NCBI RefSeq assembly: GCF_027594545.1
Contig: NZ_CP115160.1
Span: 2,861,001 to 2,925,000, forward strand
DNA: 64,000 bases
Reading direction: 5' to 3'
Source: Algoriphagus sp. TR-M9
GTDB lineage: Bacteria; Bacteroidota; Bacteroidia; Cytophagales; Cyclobacteriaceae
Shown: positions 51,507 to 60,693 of the stretch, in pieces
Layout: the number at the start of each line of letters is the position of its first letter
How positions within the stretch are numbered: the first letter of the stretch is position 1
Notes under the pieces: generated by a model
The model's database searches: none
What the model was told of the DNA's origin: nothing
Seen by the model: the letters and a program-made list of their open reading frames with translations, nothing else
Program-made: the position numbers and the translations under genes

Positions 51507-54035
51507 ATGAACGATTCAAGAAGAGAATTTTTAAAGAAAGCAGCTTTAGTCACCGGCGGAGCTAGCATCTGGAGTTCCATGCCCATGGCTGTGCAACGAG
51601 CTATGGCCATCCCGGCTGCTCCAGGGACCACTTTTTACGATGCAGAGCATGTGGTCATGCTGATGCAGGAAAACAGATCTTTTGATCACTGCTTTGGCAC
51701 CATGAAAGGCGTACGTGGCTTCAACGACCCCAGAGCTATTTCTCTTCCGGATCAAAACCCAGTTTGGCTTCAGCCAGACAAAAACGGCAATCGTTTTGCC
51801 CCTTTCCGCTTTGATATCAAAGACACCAAAGCCACTTGGATGAGTGGCACGCCGCACTCCTGGGAAAATCAGGTGGATGCGCGCAACGAGGGAAAATACG
51901 ACGGCTGGATCGAAGCCAAAAGACCGGGCAAACAATACTATGATTTACCACTCACCATGGGCTTTTATAGTCGGGAGGATTTACCGTTTTACTATGCTTT
52001 AGCAGATGCATTCACGGTATGTGATCAACACTTTTGCGCAGCACTGACTGGAACCACCACGAACAGAAGCTATTTCTGGACTGGAAAAACCCATGGTGCA
52101 GACGGTGAAAAGGCAAAAGTCAGAAATGGCGAACTGACCTACGGCAAGGAAGGCACTTGGAGAACTTTTCCGGAATTGCTGGAGGACAATGGTGTCTCAT
52201 GGAAGGTATATCAAAATGAATTGAGCATCAGCACCGAACTTGAAGGAGAAGCAGAATCACTTTTGGCCAATTTCACTGACAATAATCTGGAGTGGTTTTC
52301 ACAATTCGGTGTTCGTTTTCATCCTGAGCATTACCTTTTTCTGCAAAAAAGACATCAATCCCTACCTTCCGAAATCGCTGAATTAAAGGTGAAAATCGCC
52401 AGCAATCCAAGCAATCTGGAAGAACTGGAAAAGGAACTGAAGGAGAAGGAAGAAGGTCTGGCTTACCTGGATGTTTACCTGAAAAAATGGAATGCTGAAG
52501 AATTCGAGAAACTTTCAGAACGCTCAAAAAACCTCCATAAAAAGGCTTTCCAAACCAATATCGGCGATCCTAATTACCACCAAACAGAAAAGCTTGCCTA
52601 CCAGGAAAATGGGGAGGACAGAGAAACCCTGATTCCAAAAGGCGACATCCTACACCAATTCCGTAAGGATGTCAAGGAAGGTACTTTGCCAACTGTCACT
52701 TGGCTAGTTGCTCCGCAAAAATTCTCTGATCACCCTAGTGCACCTTGGTATGGCGCCTGGTACGCTTCGGAAGTCATGAACATATTGACAGAGGATCCGG
52801 AAGTGTGGAAAAAGACCATTTTTATCATTAACTATGATGAGAACGATGGCTATTTTGATCACGTCCCTCCTTTCGTTCCTCCGAATCCTCATGAGCCAAA
52901 CGGCAAAATGTCGGACGGACTTTCCAGTGTGGGAGAATTTGTGACTGCTGAAGAAGAATTGAAAGATGGCTTCAAACCAAATGAGGCAAGAACCAGCCCA
53001 GTTGGTTTGGGCTATAGAGTTCCACTGATCATCGCATCCCCCTGGTCCCGAGGAGGCTGGGTGAACTCAGAAGTTTGTGATATTACTTCTACGATACAGT
53101 TTTTGGAGAAATTCCTTTCGAAAAAGACCGGAAAGAAAATCGAAGAAACCAATATCAGTTCTTGGAGAAGAACAGTCAGCGGGGACTTGACTTCGGCTTT
53201 CCGCCCCTATAATGATGAAAAAATCAAACATGCTACCCCTGTCAATCAGGAGGAATTTGTCAAGCAGATTTACAACGCCAAATTCAAAAACATCCCTACC
53301 AATTTCATCAAATTAACGGAGGCCGAGGCGAAAAAGGCCGCATTAAACCCTAGGGATTCTGCCGTTTTCCCAAAGCAAGAACCCGGTACCAAACCTTCCA
53401 ATGGATTGAAATATGATCTGCATGCGGATGGAGAGCTCAGCCCAGACGGAAAGAACTATCTCATCACCTTTACGGCCGCTCAGGAAATTTTTGAAAAAAA
53501 CAGTCTGGGTTCAGCCTTCAATGTTTATGCGCCGGGCAAATACAGAAACCCGAAAACAAAAGCTTTCGAACCCGTAAAAACCTGGGCGTTTGCGGTAAAA
53601 TCCGGCGATAGCTTTACCTATGAATGGCCAGTTTCAGCATTCGAAAATGGAATTCCTCATCTGCGGGTTTATGGCCCAAATGGCTTTTTCAGAGAGTTTA
53701 TGGGCAATACTCCTACTAGTTCCTTAAAGCTAAGTGCCCAGGCAGTTATAAAAAACAAGAAGGCAAAAGACGAACTGCAGCTGCTGATCAGGAACACTTC
53801 TTCGGGAAACCTCACGGTGACAGCAAATGACGCAGTGTATTTGAAATTGAATGAAGAAATCAAGCTGGCCCCGGGAGCTAAAAAAACACTGAAGATTGAC
53901 ACCAAAAAATCTCAGGGCTGGTATGAAATCAATGTCTCCACCAAAGAAAATCCGGATCTGAAAATCACTTATGCTGGAAGACTGGAAACTGGCAAAGACA
54001 GCATCTCAGATCCGCAGATGGGGAGAGTAATTTAG
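51507..54035 (+). CDS. Phosphocholine-type phospholipase C, TAT-exported
   Basis: 842 residues. A twin-arginine signal (SRREFLKKAALVTGG) covers 4-34. The phosphoesterase domain includes VVMLMQENRSFDHCFGTMKG near 50 (catalytic metal/nucleophile region), FCAALTGTTTNRSY, and NYDENDGYFDHVPPF near 441, typical of non-haemolytic/acidic-phosphatase-like phospholipase C. Two C-terminal DUF756-like beta domains (about 625-820) follow, also typical. It cleaves phospholipid head groups outside the cytoplasm. An internal charged coiled-coil-like insertion of about 45 residues sits at 285-330. Confidence 0.93.
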   Translation: MNDSRREFLKKAALVTGGASIWSSMPMAVQRAMAIPAAPGTTFYDAEHVVMLMQENRSFDHCFGTMKGVRGFNDPRAISLPDQNPVWLQPDKNGNRFAPFRFDIKDTKATWMSGTPHSWENQVDARNEGKYDGWIEAKRPGKQYYDLPLTMGFYSREDLPFYYALADAFTVCDQHFCAALTGTTTNRSYFWTGKTHGADGEKAKVRNGELTYGKEGTWRTFPELLEDNGVSWKVYQNELSISTELEGEAESLLANFTDNNLEWFSQFGVRFHPEHYLFLQKRHQSLPSEIAELKVKIASNPSNLEELEKELKEKEEGLAYLDVYLKKWNAEEFEKLSERSKNLHKKAFQTNIGDPNYHQTEKLAYQENGEDRETLIPKGDILHQFRKDVKEGTLPTVTWLVAPQKFSDHPSAPWYGAWYASEVMNILTEDPEVWKKTIFIINYDENDGYFDHVPPFVPPNPHEPNGKMSDGLSSVGEFVTAEEELKDGFKPNEARTSPVGLGYRVPLIIASPWSRGGWVNSEVCDITSTIQFLEKFLSKKTGKKIEETNISSWRRTVSGDLTSAFRPYNDEKIKHATPVNQEEFVKQIYNAKFKNIPTNFIKLTEAEAKKAALNPRDSAVFPKQEPGTKPSNGLKYDLHADGELSPDGKNYLITFTAAQEIFEKNSLGSAFNVYAPGKYRNPKTKAFEPVKTWAFAVKSGDSFTYEWPVSAFENGIPHLRVYGPNGFFREFMGNTPTSSLKLSAQAVIKNKKAKDELQLLIRNTSSGNLTVTANDAVYLKLNEEIKLAPGAKKTLKIDTKKSQGWYEINVSTKENPDLKITYAGRLETGKDSISDPQMGRVI

Positions 54036-54045
54036 GCTTCAGGTC

Positions 54046-54165
54046 TTAACTGCATTGTCCTAAGAGCATAAAGATGAGTACAAAAACCAAGACTGTTCCT
54101 AGGCATCCTCCACCTAGTTTGTATGCTCCATAGCCTGCGATTAGTCCTTTGAAAAGATTGTTCAT
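54046..54165 (-). CDS. 39-residue small membrane protein (Gly-rich plus one hydrophobic helix)
   Basis: A minus-strand frame from ATG 54165 to TAA 54046-54048 codes 39 residues. It opens MNNLFKGLIAGYGAYKLGGG and ends in one helix (GTVLVFVLIFMLLG). The GYGAYKLGGG segment plus the single C-terminal hydrophobic helix is a pattern I associate with tiny Bacteroidota membrane proteins, which are often missed by gene callers. It converges with the phospholipase gene. The function is unknown. Confidence 0.6.
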   Translation of the reverse strand: MNNLFKGLIAGYGAYKLGGGCLGTVLVFVLIFMLLGQCS

Positions 54166-54633
54166 GTCGGGAAAGTTTATGTTTTAAAATGATAGCTATG
54201 GCAACAATTCACAAGTTGTGCCATAGCTGTTTTTAGTCTAGAAACACATTGGAAATTTGATTATCCGCAACTCTGCCATTGGTACAAAATCTATATGAAT
54301 GGGTGCTAATAAACGTCAACAGACCACAGTCAACAGTCCGGTGCCCATTTTTTCAAACCTCAAACCTTATTTAATTTGGTCAGTGGCAAAAAGCAGATAC
54401 ACCAATTGAAAAACAATAAGGCTGAGTAATAAAACCCCGTTTTGAGACAAGAGCCATTTCCCAGTTTGGGAAAAATTACTGTTGATCAAGCATCCTAATC
54501 CTACTAAAAATCCGCGAAAATCCGCGGTTCTTTTCTGCGTTAATCTGCGGGAAAATGGTAGAGACATTACAGAAAAAAGTAACCTAGAAGCAGTTAAAAA
54601 CTAAGATTGAGGCCACTTCCGTCTCCCAGCTTT
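54166..54633. other. Intergenic region with repeat remnants
   Basis: The 468 bp contain GATTATCCGCAACTCTGCC (near 54260), similar to the left part of the inverted repeat at 22368, and a CCGCGAAAATCCGCGG plus ATCTGCGGGAAAA stretch (54510-54556) akin to the element at 11767-11889. A 66-codon minus-strand frame (54367-54567) passes through the repeat but ends in a hydrophobic VLLLSLIVFQLVYLLF segment, which may be a gene remnant; it is not called here. Confidence 0.4.
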
Positions 54634-56808
54634 TTAAAACACCAATAACCCATGCTCTCTAAGAATCTCCCAAACCTCTGATTCCAGCATTTCCTCAAAG
54701 TCTCCGAAAGATTCCTCATAGCTTTCACGGATTGGCTTCAGGGTATTCAGCTTTTGATTATAACCGACTGTATGGAGCATTTCTGCAACCCACTGACCTA
54801 ATTCCAATGGAAGCTCCATGGCGAAGTCCTCCTTTTTTCCTGAAAAAATCAACTCAGAAATCTCGTCTTCTTCGAAAATCTGAAGCTCAGGCTGTGCTCC
54901 AATCCACAGAATCCTGTTTCGATCTTTATATTCCGCAGCAGGCTCATTCCTGATTTCGTTGGCTATGTAATCCTTAGAAACCGTTGTCTTTGGAACTTTT
55001 GTATCAAACCAATCCTGAAGCGGAACATCGAAGCAGACCCCATGCATGTAATTGAACAACGATTTGCGCAGCCCCTCACCAAAAAGCTCATGATCTGCTC
55101 CTGTCGGATCCTCGTGCGGAAGGTCATTATTGGCAAAAGAACCTGCAGTAGGCATAAGATTAACTGCTCCAAAAGCTTTGGGATCCAGCCCAACCGGACT
55201 GTGCGCTGTCATGGCAAATCTATGCCAGAAGCCTGATTGGATCACTCCAGCTTGGATCAATTGCCGAACCATCTCCAAAGAATCAATCGTTTCCTGAGCT
55301 GTCTGGGTAGGAAAACCATACATCAGATAGGCATGCACCATGATTCCTGCCTGGGTGAAATGATTGGTCACCTGAGCGACTTGGGAAACCGTGACGCCTT
55401 TCTTGATCATCTCCAACAATCGATCTGAAGCCACTTCCAAACCTCCGGAAACGGCGATACAGCCAGAAGCTCTCAGAAGTCGGCAAAGATCAGCTGTGAA
55501 GCTACTTTCGAAGCGGATATTCGTCCACCAAACCACAGAAAGATCCCTACGAAGAATCTCAATTGCCAGATCCCGCATCAATGCCGGAGGCGCAGCTTCA
55601 TCTACAAAGTGAAACCCATTTTCACCCGTCTGAGCTATAATCTCTTCAATTCGATCACATAAAATCGACGCCGTGATAGGCTCATATCTTCCTATATAAT
55701 CCAGCGACACATCGCAAAACGTGCATTTCCCCCAGTAGCAGCCATGAGCCAAAGTCATCTTATTCCAGCGCCCATCCGACCAAAGTCTATGCATGGGATT
55801 GGCAACCTCGATCACAGAAAGGTAATCCCGGATCAGCAAATCACTGTAATCCGGCGTTCCCACTTCCCGCTGAGGAACGTCTTTGGCAGGATTGCTATTG
55901 CAAAAAGTCACTTTACCAGCTATTCTGGTAAAGGTTCTTTTTAACTCAGAAACCGGAATTTTCCCATCCAGATGATCGAGCAAAAGCCTGATCGGCGCTT
56001 CTCCATCATCCAAAACGATAAAGTCCATGTAATCAAAAACCCGAGGTTCCTTCAGCGAGCGTAATTCCGTATTCGGATACCCTCCGCCCATCCAAAGCAC
56101 CAATTGCGGATAATACTTTTTGAGGTATTGCCCGCATTTGAAAGCTCCATATAGATTACCGGGAAAAGGCACAGAAAAGGCAACAGAAGTTGGTTGGTAC
56201 TGTAGTATCTTTTGCTCCAGCAAGTCACAGAGCATTTCATCGATCAAACCTGAGGGTTGATTAAGCGCTTCCTGCATTTCATCAAAGGAATTGGCTGACA
56301 TGCCCAAACGCTCCGCATAGCGGCTAAATCCAAAGTGTGGATCGATCTGCTCAGAGATCAAATCTCCAATATCTTCCAGATAAAGCGTGGCGAAATATCG
56401 TGCCTTGTCCCGAATTCCCAGCGTCCCAAAAGCCCATTCCAGATCATCCAATTGCTCAAAACGACTTGCCTCAGGCAGGTAATCTCCCTCTGCAATTCTA
56501 TAAGTCAGGGTAGGATTTCTGTCTTGTAGAAAAGCAATCACCGGATCTATGGTCTGAAGGTAATTCGCTTTCAACCGTACAATCCGCGCAGCATTATCTG
56601 ACAAGTCTGCATCCTGAGCTTCTATTTCCTGAAATATCCTTGTCAAGCCAGATTTTGAAAAAAGCTGTAAGATCACCTCTATTCCCAAATCCACTTGATT
56701 GGAAGCCACACCAATTTGGTTGAGGTATCCTTTCAGATAAGCCGTAGCAGGATAAGGCGTATTCAGCTGAGTAAAAGGCGGGGTAATAAAGAGAACTTTC
56801 GAGGCCAA
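54634..56808 (-). CDS. B12-binding-domain radical SAM protein
   Basis: 724 residues. The N-terminus (KVLFITPPFTQLNTPYPATA) opens a cobalamin-binding-like Rossmann domain extending to about residue 290 (LVLWMGGGYPNTELRS). The radical SAM part has a Cys cluster near 353, in HGCYWGKCTFCD, with C-x4-C-x2-C spacing in place of the standard C-x3-C-x2-C, then GFHFVDEAAPP and SGGLEVASDRLLEMIKKGVT. A helical C-terminus follows. Such enzymes methylate or rearrange unactivated carbons. The substrate is unknown and no peptide substrate gene is visible nearby. Confidence 0.88.
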   Translation of the reverse strand: MASKVLFITPPFTQLNTPYPATAYLKGYLNQIGVASNQVDLGIEVILQLFSKSGLTRIFQEIEAQDADLSDNAARIVRLKANYLQTIDPVIAFLQDRNPTLTYRIAEGDYLPEASRFEQLDDLEWAFGTLGIRDKARYFATLYLEDIGDLISEQIDPHFGFSRYAERLGMSANSFDEMQEALNQPSGLIDEMLCDLLEQKILQYQPTSVAFSVPFPGNLYGAFKCGQYLKKYYPQLVLWMGGGYPNTELRSLKEPRVFDYMDFIVLDDGEAPIRLLLDHLDGKIPVSELKRTFTRIAGKVTFCNSNPAKDVPQREVGTPDYSDLLIRDYLSVIEVANPMHRLWSDGRWNKMTLAHGCYWGKCTFCDVSLDYIGRYEPITASILCDRIEEIIAQTGENGFHFVDEAAPPALMRDLAIEILRRDLSVVWWTNIRFESSFTADLCRLLRASGCIAVSGGLEVASDRLLEMIKKGVTVSQVAQVTNHFTQAGIMVHAYLMYGFPTQTAQETIDSLEMVRQLIQAGVIQSGFWHRFAMTAHSPVGLDPKAFGAVNLMPTAGSFANNDLPHEDPTGADHELFGEGLRKSLFNYMHGVCFDVPLQDWFDTKVPKTTVSKDYIANEIRNEPAAEYKDRNRILWIGAQPELQIFEEDEISELIFSGKKEDFAMELPLELGQWVAEMLHTVGYNQKLNTLKPIRESYEESFGDFEEMLESEVWEILREHGLLVF

Positions 56809-56940
56809 GAGTCTAGTCGATGATATGTCGCTGCAAGTTCGGAAGAATTGTTAAGTATTGAGTGATTATCCCAATTGAAAGCTGTAAAGAGGTCCAATCG
56901 AAAGATAATTTATTGGACAAAACTTGTCTATCGCCGAATA

Positions 56941-57124
56941 GGCTCCGAAGGAGTCAAACTATTCATAACCCTGTACGAAGTGCAGGGTAAACGAATCTTC
57001 AGCCGACTAAAGCCCTGAAAGGGCGGAACTTTCAGTCACACCCCTTCGGGGTTAGCCTTTTTACCTTTTCTAGATCACCCCCCGGCTTTGCCGAGGGTCA
57101 TGAATTGTTTCAATCCTTCGGATT
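56941..57124. repeat. Array of six palindromes with alternating spacing
   Basis: Six short palindromes with small loops lie at 56941-56955, 56968-56988, 57012-57024, 57040-57052, 57080-57097 and 57112-57124 (for example GCCCTGAAAGGGC and ACCCCTTCGGGGT). Their centres are 30, 40, 28, 42 and 30 bp apart, so the spacing alternates and two palindromes make a unit of about 70 bp. The stems differ in sequence but all pair. It occupies the gap before the dienelactone hydrolase gene. Confidence 0.75.
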
Positions 57125-57253
57125 TACTTAGACAAAACACAAGCTCATACTATTACAAACCCAAACTTCTCTTCCTCCACAGAAATTACACGAGTGAATT
57201 TATTTACTTCATGCAAATCAGTAAATTACACGACAACCCATAACACCAAAACC

Positions 57254-58144
57254 ATGAAGGAATTAAGAAAAGAAGACATAGATCAAGGCGTTTTTGACCT
57301 GTATGATGCCTATGCGCACAATAAACTGGAGCGAAGACAATTTATCGAAAAGCTCTCTGTCTATGCCGTAGGAGGTGTGACAGTCGCTGCGCTGATGAGT
57401 GCCATGATGCCCAATTACCGGGATACCCGCACGATCAAATCAGATGATCCACGCCTCGCATCAGAATACATCACCTACGATTCTCCCAAAGGCGGAGGCA
57501 AAATCAAAGGTTTACTTTCTACTCCAACAGGAACTTCAGGAAAAGTGCCTGGAGTAGTAGTCGTGCATGAAAACAGAGGTTTAAACCCTTATATCGAAGA
57601 TGTAGGAAGAAGAACAGCCGTAGCTGGATTTATTTCTTTGGCACCAGATGCACTCACTCCGTTAGGTGGATATCCTGGCAATGACGATGAAGGCCGTGCA
57701 ATGCAAAGCAAGCGGGACAGAAATGAAATGCAGGAGGACTTTATTGCAGCTTATGAATACCTGAAAAACCATCCTGACTGTACTGGAGAAGTGGGCGTGG
57801 TAGGCTTCTGTTTCGGTGGATGGATTTCCAATATGATGGCAGTACGACTGCCACAACTCGGCGCAGCAGTTCCTTACTATGGGGGTCAGCCTTCCGCTGA
57901 GGAAGCAGCCCAGATCAAAGCACCACTGATGCTGCAATACGCAGGCTTGGATGAGCGTGTAAATGCCGGATGGCCAGCCTACGAGGAAACCCTAAAAGAA
58001 AACGGAGTAGAATACCAGGCCTTTATCTATCCTGAAACCAATCACGGTTTCCACAACAATACCACCCCTAGGTACGATGAAGCTGCGGCTACTTTATCCT
58101 GGGAAAGGACGATAGGGTTTTTTAAGGAGCATTTGCAGAGCTAA
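57254..58144 (+). CDS. Dienelactone hydrolase family protein
   Basis: 296 residues from ATG 57254 ([18 protein letters not shown]), preferred over an upstream ATG at 57194 whose 20 extra residues are unlike the family. An N-terminal helical part of about 35 residues and one hydrophobic segment (about 35-50, [17 protein letters not shown]) precede the alpha/beta-hydrolase domain: [13 protein letters not shown], Cys nucleophile in [11 protein letters not shown], Asp in YAGLDERV and His in ETNHGFHN, the Cys-Asp-His triad of DLH. Substrate unknown. A terminator follows. Confidence 0.88.
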   Translation: MKELRKEDIDQGVFDLYDAYAHNKLERRQFIEKLSVYAVGGVTVAALMSAMMPNYRDTRTIKSDDPRLASEYITYDSPKGGGKIKGLLSTPTGTSGKVPGVVVVHENRGLNPYIEDVGRRTAVAGFISLAPDALTPLGGYPGNDDEGRAMQSKRDRNEMQEDFIAAYEYLKNHPDCTGEVGVVGFCFGGWISNMMAVRLPQLGAAVPYYGGQPSAEEAAQIKAPLMLQYAGLDERVNAGWPAYEETLKENGVEYQAFIYPETNHGFHNNTTPRYDEAAATLSWERTIGFFKEHLQS

Positions 58145-58156
58145 TCCGATAAAACA

Positions 58157-58183
58157 AGGGGATGGGACAAACCCCTCTTTTTT
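58157..58183 (+). terminator. Intrinsic terminator
   Basis: AGGGG (58157-58161) pairs with CCCCT (58172-58176), followed by CTTTTTTT. It lies 12 bp after the dienelactone hydrolase stop codon. Confidence 0.75.
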
Positions 58184-58216
58184 TGCTCCACTAAATTTTC
58201 AATTAGCCCACGATAA

Positions 58217-59548
58217 ATGAAGTCATCCTTATTCTATACTGCTTTCCTTATTTTAATATTTCTAAACTTATCCTGTACTGAGAAGAAAAAAGATTGGTCT
58301 GCCCATACCCAAATCACAAAATGGCCTGAGGGCAAAACCGGAGCTGTGTCTATCACCTATGACGACGGGATTATCAATCAATTGACCATCGCCAAACCCA
58401 TCATGGACAGCTTGGGATTGCCAGCTACTTTTTTCATTATTACCGGAAAGGTTGAAGGTTCTGCTCAAGGTAAATTTATTGGCCGGGATCCGGAATCCAT
58501 CATTTCTGAAACAGCCTCCGTAAAGACGGATAGTACTAATTTCTTTGAAAGGGCCTCCCTCATCGCTTTCACAGGCACTAGCGAAGCTGAGCTTTACCAT
58601 GCTAATGTGGGAGCCCTTTATGAAGCGGGCAAAATAGCAGAAGCCTATGCCCTCCTGGACGAAGGCTATGAAAAAATAAGAAAAGGCCGCATGAAGGATA
58701 CGGAGGATGTGGCTTTTCATAACAACCCAGTTGACACTACAACTTGGGAGCAGTATAAATCATACCAAAAGCAAGGACATGAAATCTCTTCACATACGGT
58801 CACCCATCCTAGACTTGCGGTGCTGGATGAAGCAAATATGCGCTATGAATTAGAGCAAAGTAAAGCTGACTTAGCAAAGTTTATGGGAGAGGAATCCACA
58901 TTTTCGGCTGAAGGCCCGTATGGCACAGAGAATGAAAGGGTAATGGAGTACGCGCACAAAATCTATCCTGCGCTTAGGAATCGAATGCCAGAGGACTGGT
59001 TAGCAGAAATAAACCGAAGCAGCAAACAGCAGCCGGGTGCGTCCAGTAAGGAATATGTGCAGTGGCAACGCGGTGCACTCAGCCACACAAGTATTGAGCA
59101 AATGAAAGCTTGGACAGACACGGTGAGAGCTCATGACAATATCTGGCTAGTCTTGGTGATACATGGAGTGGAAGATTATGGCTGGGAACCCATAAAGCGG
59201 GATGAACTCGTCCAGTACTTTGCCGATCTCAAGGAAAATGAGGAAGCTATCTGGATAGGGACTTTTGGTGATGTGACCAAATACCTGCGAGAGCGAAAGG
59301 CTACAAAAATCAGTTCCACGTTGAAAGAAAATGAAATCAGGCTTCACCTAGAATCCGATCTGGATGCAAGCACTTATAATGTTCCGTTAAGTTTTAAAAC
59401 CTACCTGCCCGAAGATTGGAATGGGGTTAGCTTGGTAAAAGAAAGTGGGAATTCGCCACTTAAAACCCATACTGATCATAGAGGGAAATATGTTAGCTAT
59501 TCGGTTCCTTTCCATCAAACCCAGGTGGTACTGATTTCAGCTGAGTAA
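58217..59548 (+). CDS. Polysaccharide deacetylase (NodB-type) lipoprotein
   Basis: 443 residues. Lipoprotein signal with lipobox NLSC (Cys20). The NodB-homology domain begins at GAVSITYDDG, where the two Asp are the catalytic base and a metal ligand, and continues with LPATFFIITG and ISSHTVTHPRL with the two metal His. An insertion of about 120 residues lies between the first and second motifs (about 90-190), longer than in compact deacetylases. The C-terminal part (about 370-443) is beta rich. It would remove acetyl groups from glycans at the envelope; substrate unknown. Confidence 0.88.
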   Translation: MKSSLFYTAFLILIFLNLSCTEKKKDWSAHTQITKWPEGKTGAVSITYDDGIINQLTIAKPIMDSLGLPATFFIITGKVEGSAQGKFIGRDPESIISETASVKTDSTNFFERASLIAFTGTSEAELYHANVGALYEAGKIAEAYALLDEGYEKIRKGRMKDTEDVAFHNNPVDTTTWEQYKSYQKQGHEISSHTVTHPRLAVLDEANMRYELEQSKADLAKFMGEESTFSAEGPYGTENERVMEYAHKIYPALRNRMPEDWLAEINRSSKQQPGASSKEYVQWQRGALSHTSIEQMKAWTDTVRAHDNIWLVLVIHGVEDYGWEPIKRDELVQYFADLKENEEAIWIGTFGDVTKYLRERKATKISSTLKENEIRLHLESDLDASTYNVPLSFKTYLPEDWNGVSLVKESGNSPLKTHTDHRGKYVSYSVPFHQTQVVLISAE

Positions 59549-59675
59549 TATCAGCCGGATTGAAGGAGTTCCAATACAGCTCGCACTCTTGGAAATCTAG
59601 TATTTCCATTAACCCACTGAGCGTAGTCCAATCATTGAGCTAGGCGTAGTTTGTACCTACACCTTTCTATTCTCT

Positions 59676-59908
59676 AGAATTTTAATTCTTATCCAGTTCA
59701 ACCCCTTCAGGGTTGGCATTCATCAAGAGTAAGTCCCCTATCCACGGGTTTCACCCGCGGTTAATGAAAAGTTGGACCACTTCGTGGTCGTGCTTATCAA
59801 TTTAATTCTAAAACAAGACCCCGAATGGGGTCAAATCTCTCAATAACCATGCGTGCAACCCATGGTCAGCGGATACACGGAGAATACCCCACGATCCTGA
59901 AAGGATCG
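59676..59908. repeat. Array of seven palindromes with alternating spacing
   Basis: Palindromes lie at 59676-59689, 59699-59715, 59742-59760, 59775-59789, 59817-59832, 59846-59866 and 59892-59908 (for example GACCACTTCGTGGTC and GACCCCGAATGGGGTC). Centre distances of 25, 44, 31, 42, 32 and 44 bp alternate, giving a unit of about 75 bp. All stems pair but have different sequences. They fill most of the 534-bp gap between the deacetylase and the 110-residue protein; a 67-codon frame across them is not a gene. Confidence 0.75.
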
Positions 59909-60082
59909 AACATTTTCTCTCTCCCTACATTGCCAATACCACTCAAATCCCCAGTGGGAAAATCCACAACAGCGACCGAGACTGATTCTCTATATATTGA
60001 AACTAAACCTTGTGTGATAACAAAGTAACGTGTATTTTGAGAGGCTTTTAAAAGGAGAAAACCAAACTTTTTATCCAAAAAA

Positions 60083-60415
60083 ATGAAATTCACTACCATT
60101 TACCAAGGCGAAAACAAGATTGAAATCTTTAACTCCTGGCTGGGAAAAGAAGTCATAAAAGTAAATGATGAAATCGTTTCGTCTAAATATTCGGTATTTG
60201 GAACTGACCATACTTTCTCGATGATGGACAATGGAATCGAATCCCATTGTAAAATCAACATAGGCTATGGAATCAACGGTATAGTCTTTGACTTTTATAA
60301 AAATGAGAGGCCAATCATAGAATCTCCCCGAGCTGGATGTGGTTTTATATTCTGGTTAATTCTACTAGTTGGCTTTATTGTCGGAGTAGCTGTGAACCTC
60401 TTAACACGCGGTTAA
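60083..60415 (+). CDS. Small membrane protein of unknown function (110 residues)
   Basis: 110 residues. The N-terminal 80 are polar and beta rich (TTIYQGENKIEIFNSWLGKE, NIGYGINGIVFDFYKNERP), and residues about 86-106 form one hydrophobic helix (FIFWLILLVGFIVGVAVNLL). No domain is recognised. Predicted topology is one membrane pass near the C-terminus. It is followed by another small membrane protein gene 97 bp downstream, in the same direction. Confidence 0.65.
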   Translation: MKFTTIYQGENKIEIFNSWLGKEVIKVNDEIVSSKYSVFGTDHTFSMMDNGIESHCKINIGYGINGIVFDFYKNERPIIESPRAGCGFIFWLILLVGFIVGVAVNLLTRG

Positions 60416-60512
60416 GAAACCCATTATTACGATACTTTGAATTTTTCCAGGGTGTAAAATTCAATAGCAGAATCACCGAAAAGTTCTATGACTAAGCTAA
60501 ACCATATATTTT

Positions 60513-60674
60513 ATGAACAAAATAAGAATAATAGGACTAATACTTATAATCATTGGAGCTGGAGTGATGGTTGCACCACACAATGATCTAACTGGCTTTC
60601 TGTCTGGTTGTTTTATTGGAGGTGGGACGGTAATACTTATCACCGGGAAAATCGGACGGTATGAATCCAATTAA
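60513..60674 (+). CDS. 53-residue two-helix membrane protein
   Basis: ATG 60513 to TAA 60672-60674. The product opens MNKIRIIGLILIIIGAGVMV, then PHNDLTGFLSGCFIGGG and TVILITGKIGR; two hydrophobic hairpin helices with a short polar loop. Small proteins of this pattern are common in Bacteroidota, but the function is unknown. It lies between the 110-residue protein and the third palindrome array. Confidence 0.6.
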   Translation: MNKIRIIGLILIIIGAGVMVAPHNDLTGFLSGCFIGGGTVILITGKIGRYESN

Positions 60675-60693
60675 ATAGAGATAGCCACCAATC

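Noticed and set aside
54367..54567. 66-residue minus-strand frame
   Set aside because: Its first half is made of the CCGCGGATTT repeat; only the last 28 residues look membrane-like, so it is at most a remnant.
56941..57124. CRISPR-like array, because of regular spacing
   Set aside because: There is no repeated identical direct repeat and no spacers; only paired palindromes with different sequences, and no cas genes.
57194..57253. Upstream start for the dienelactone hydrolase gene
   Set aside because: The extra 20 residues (Thr/Asn/Lys rich) are not signal-like or family-like; ATG 57254 begins with a typical charged helix.
59825..60028. 67-residue plus-strand frame
   Set aside because: It crosses the palindrome array and its codons come from the palindromes.
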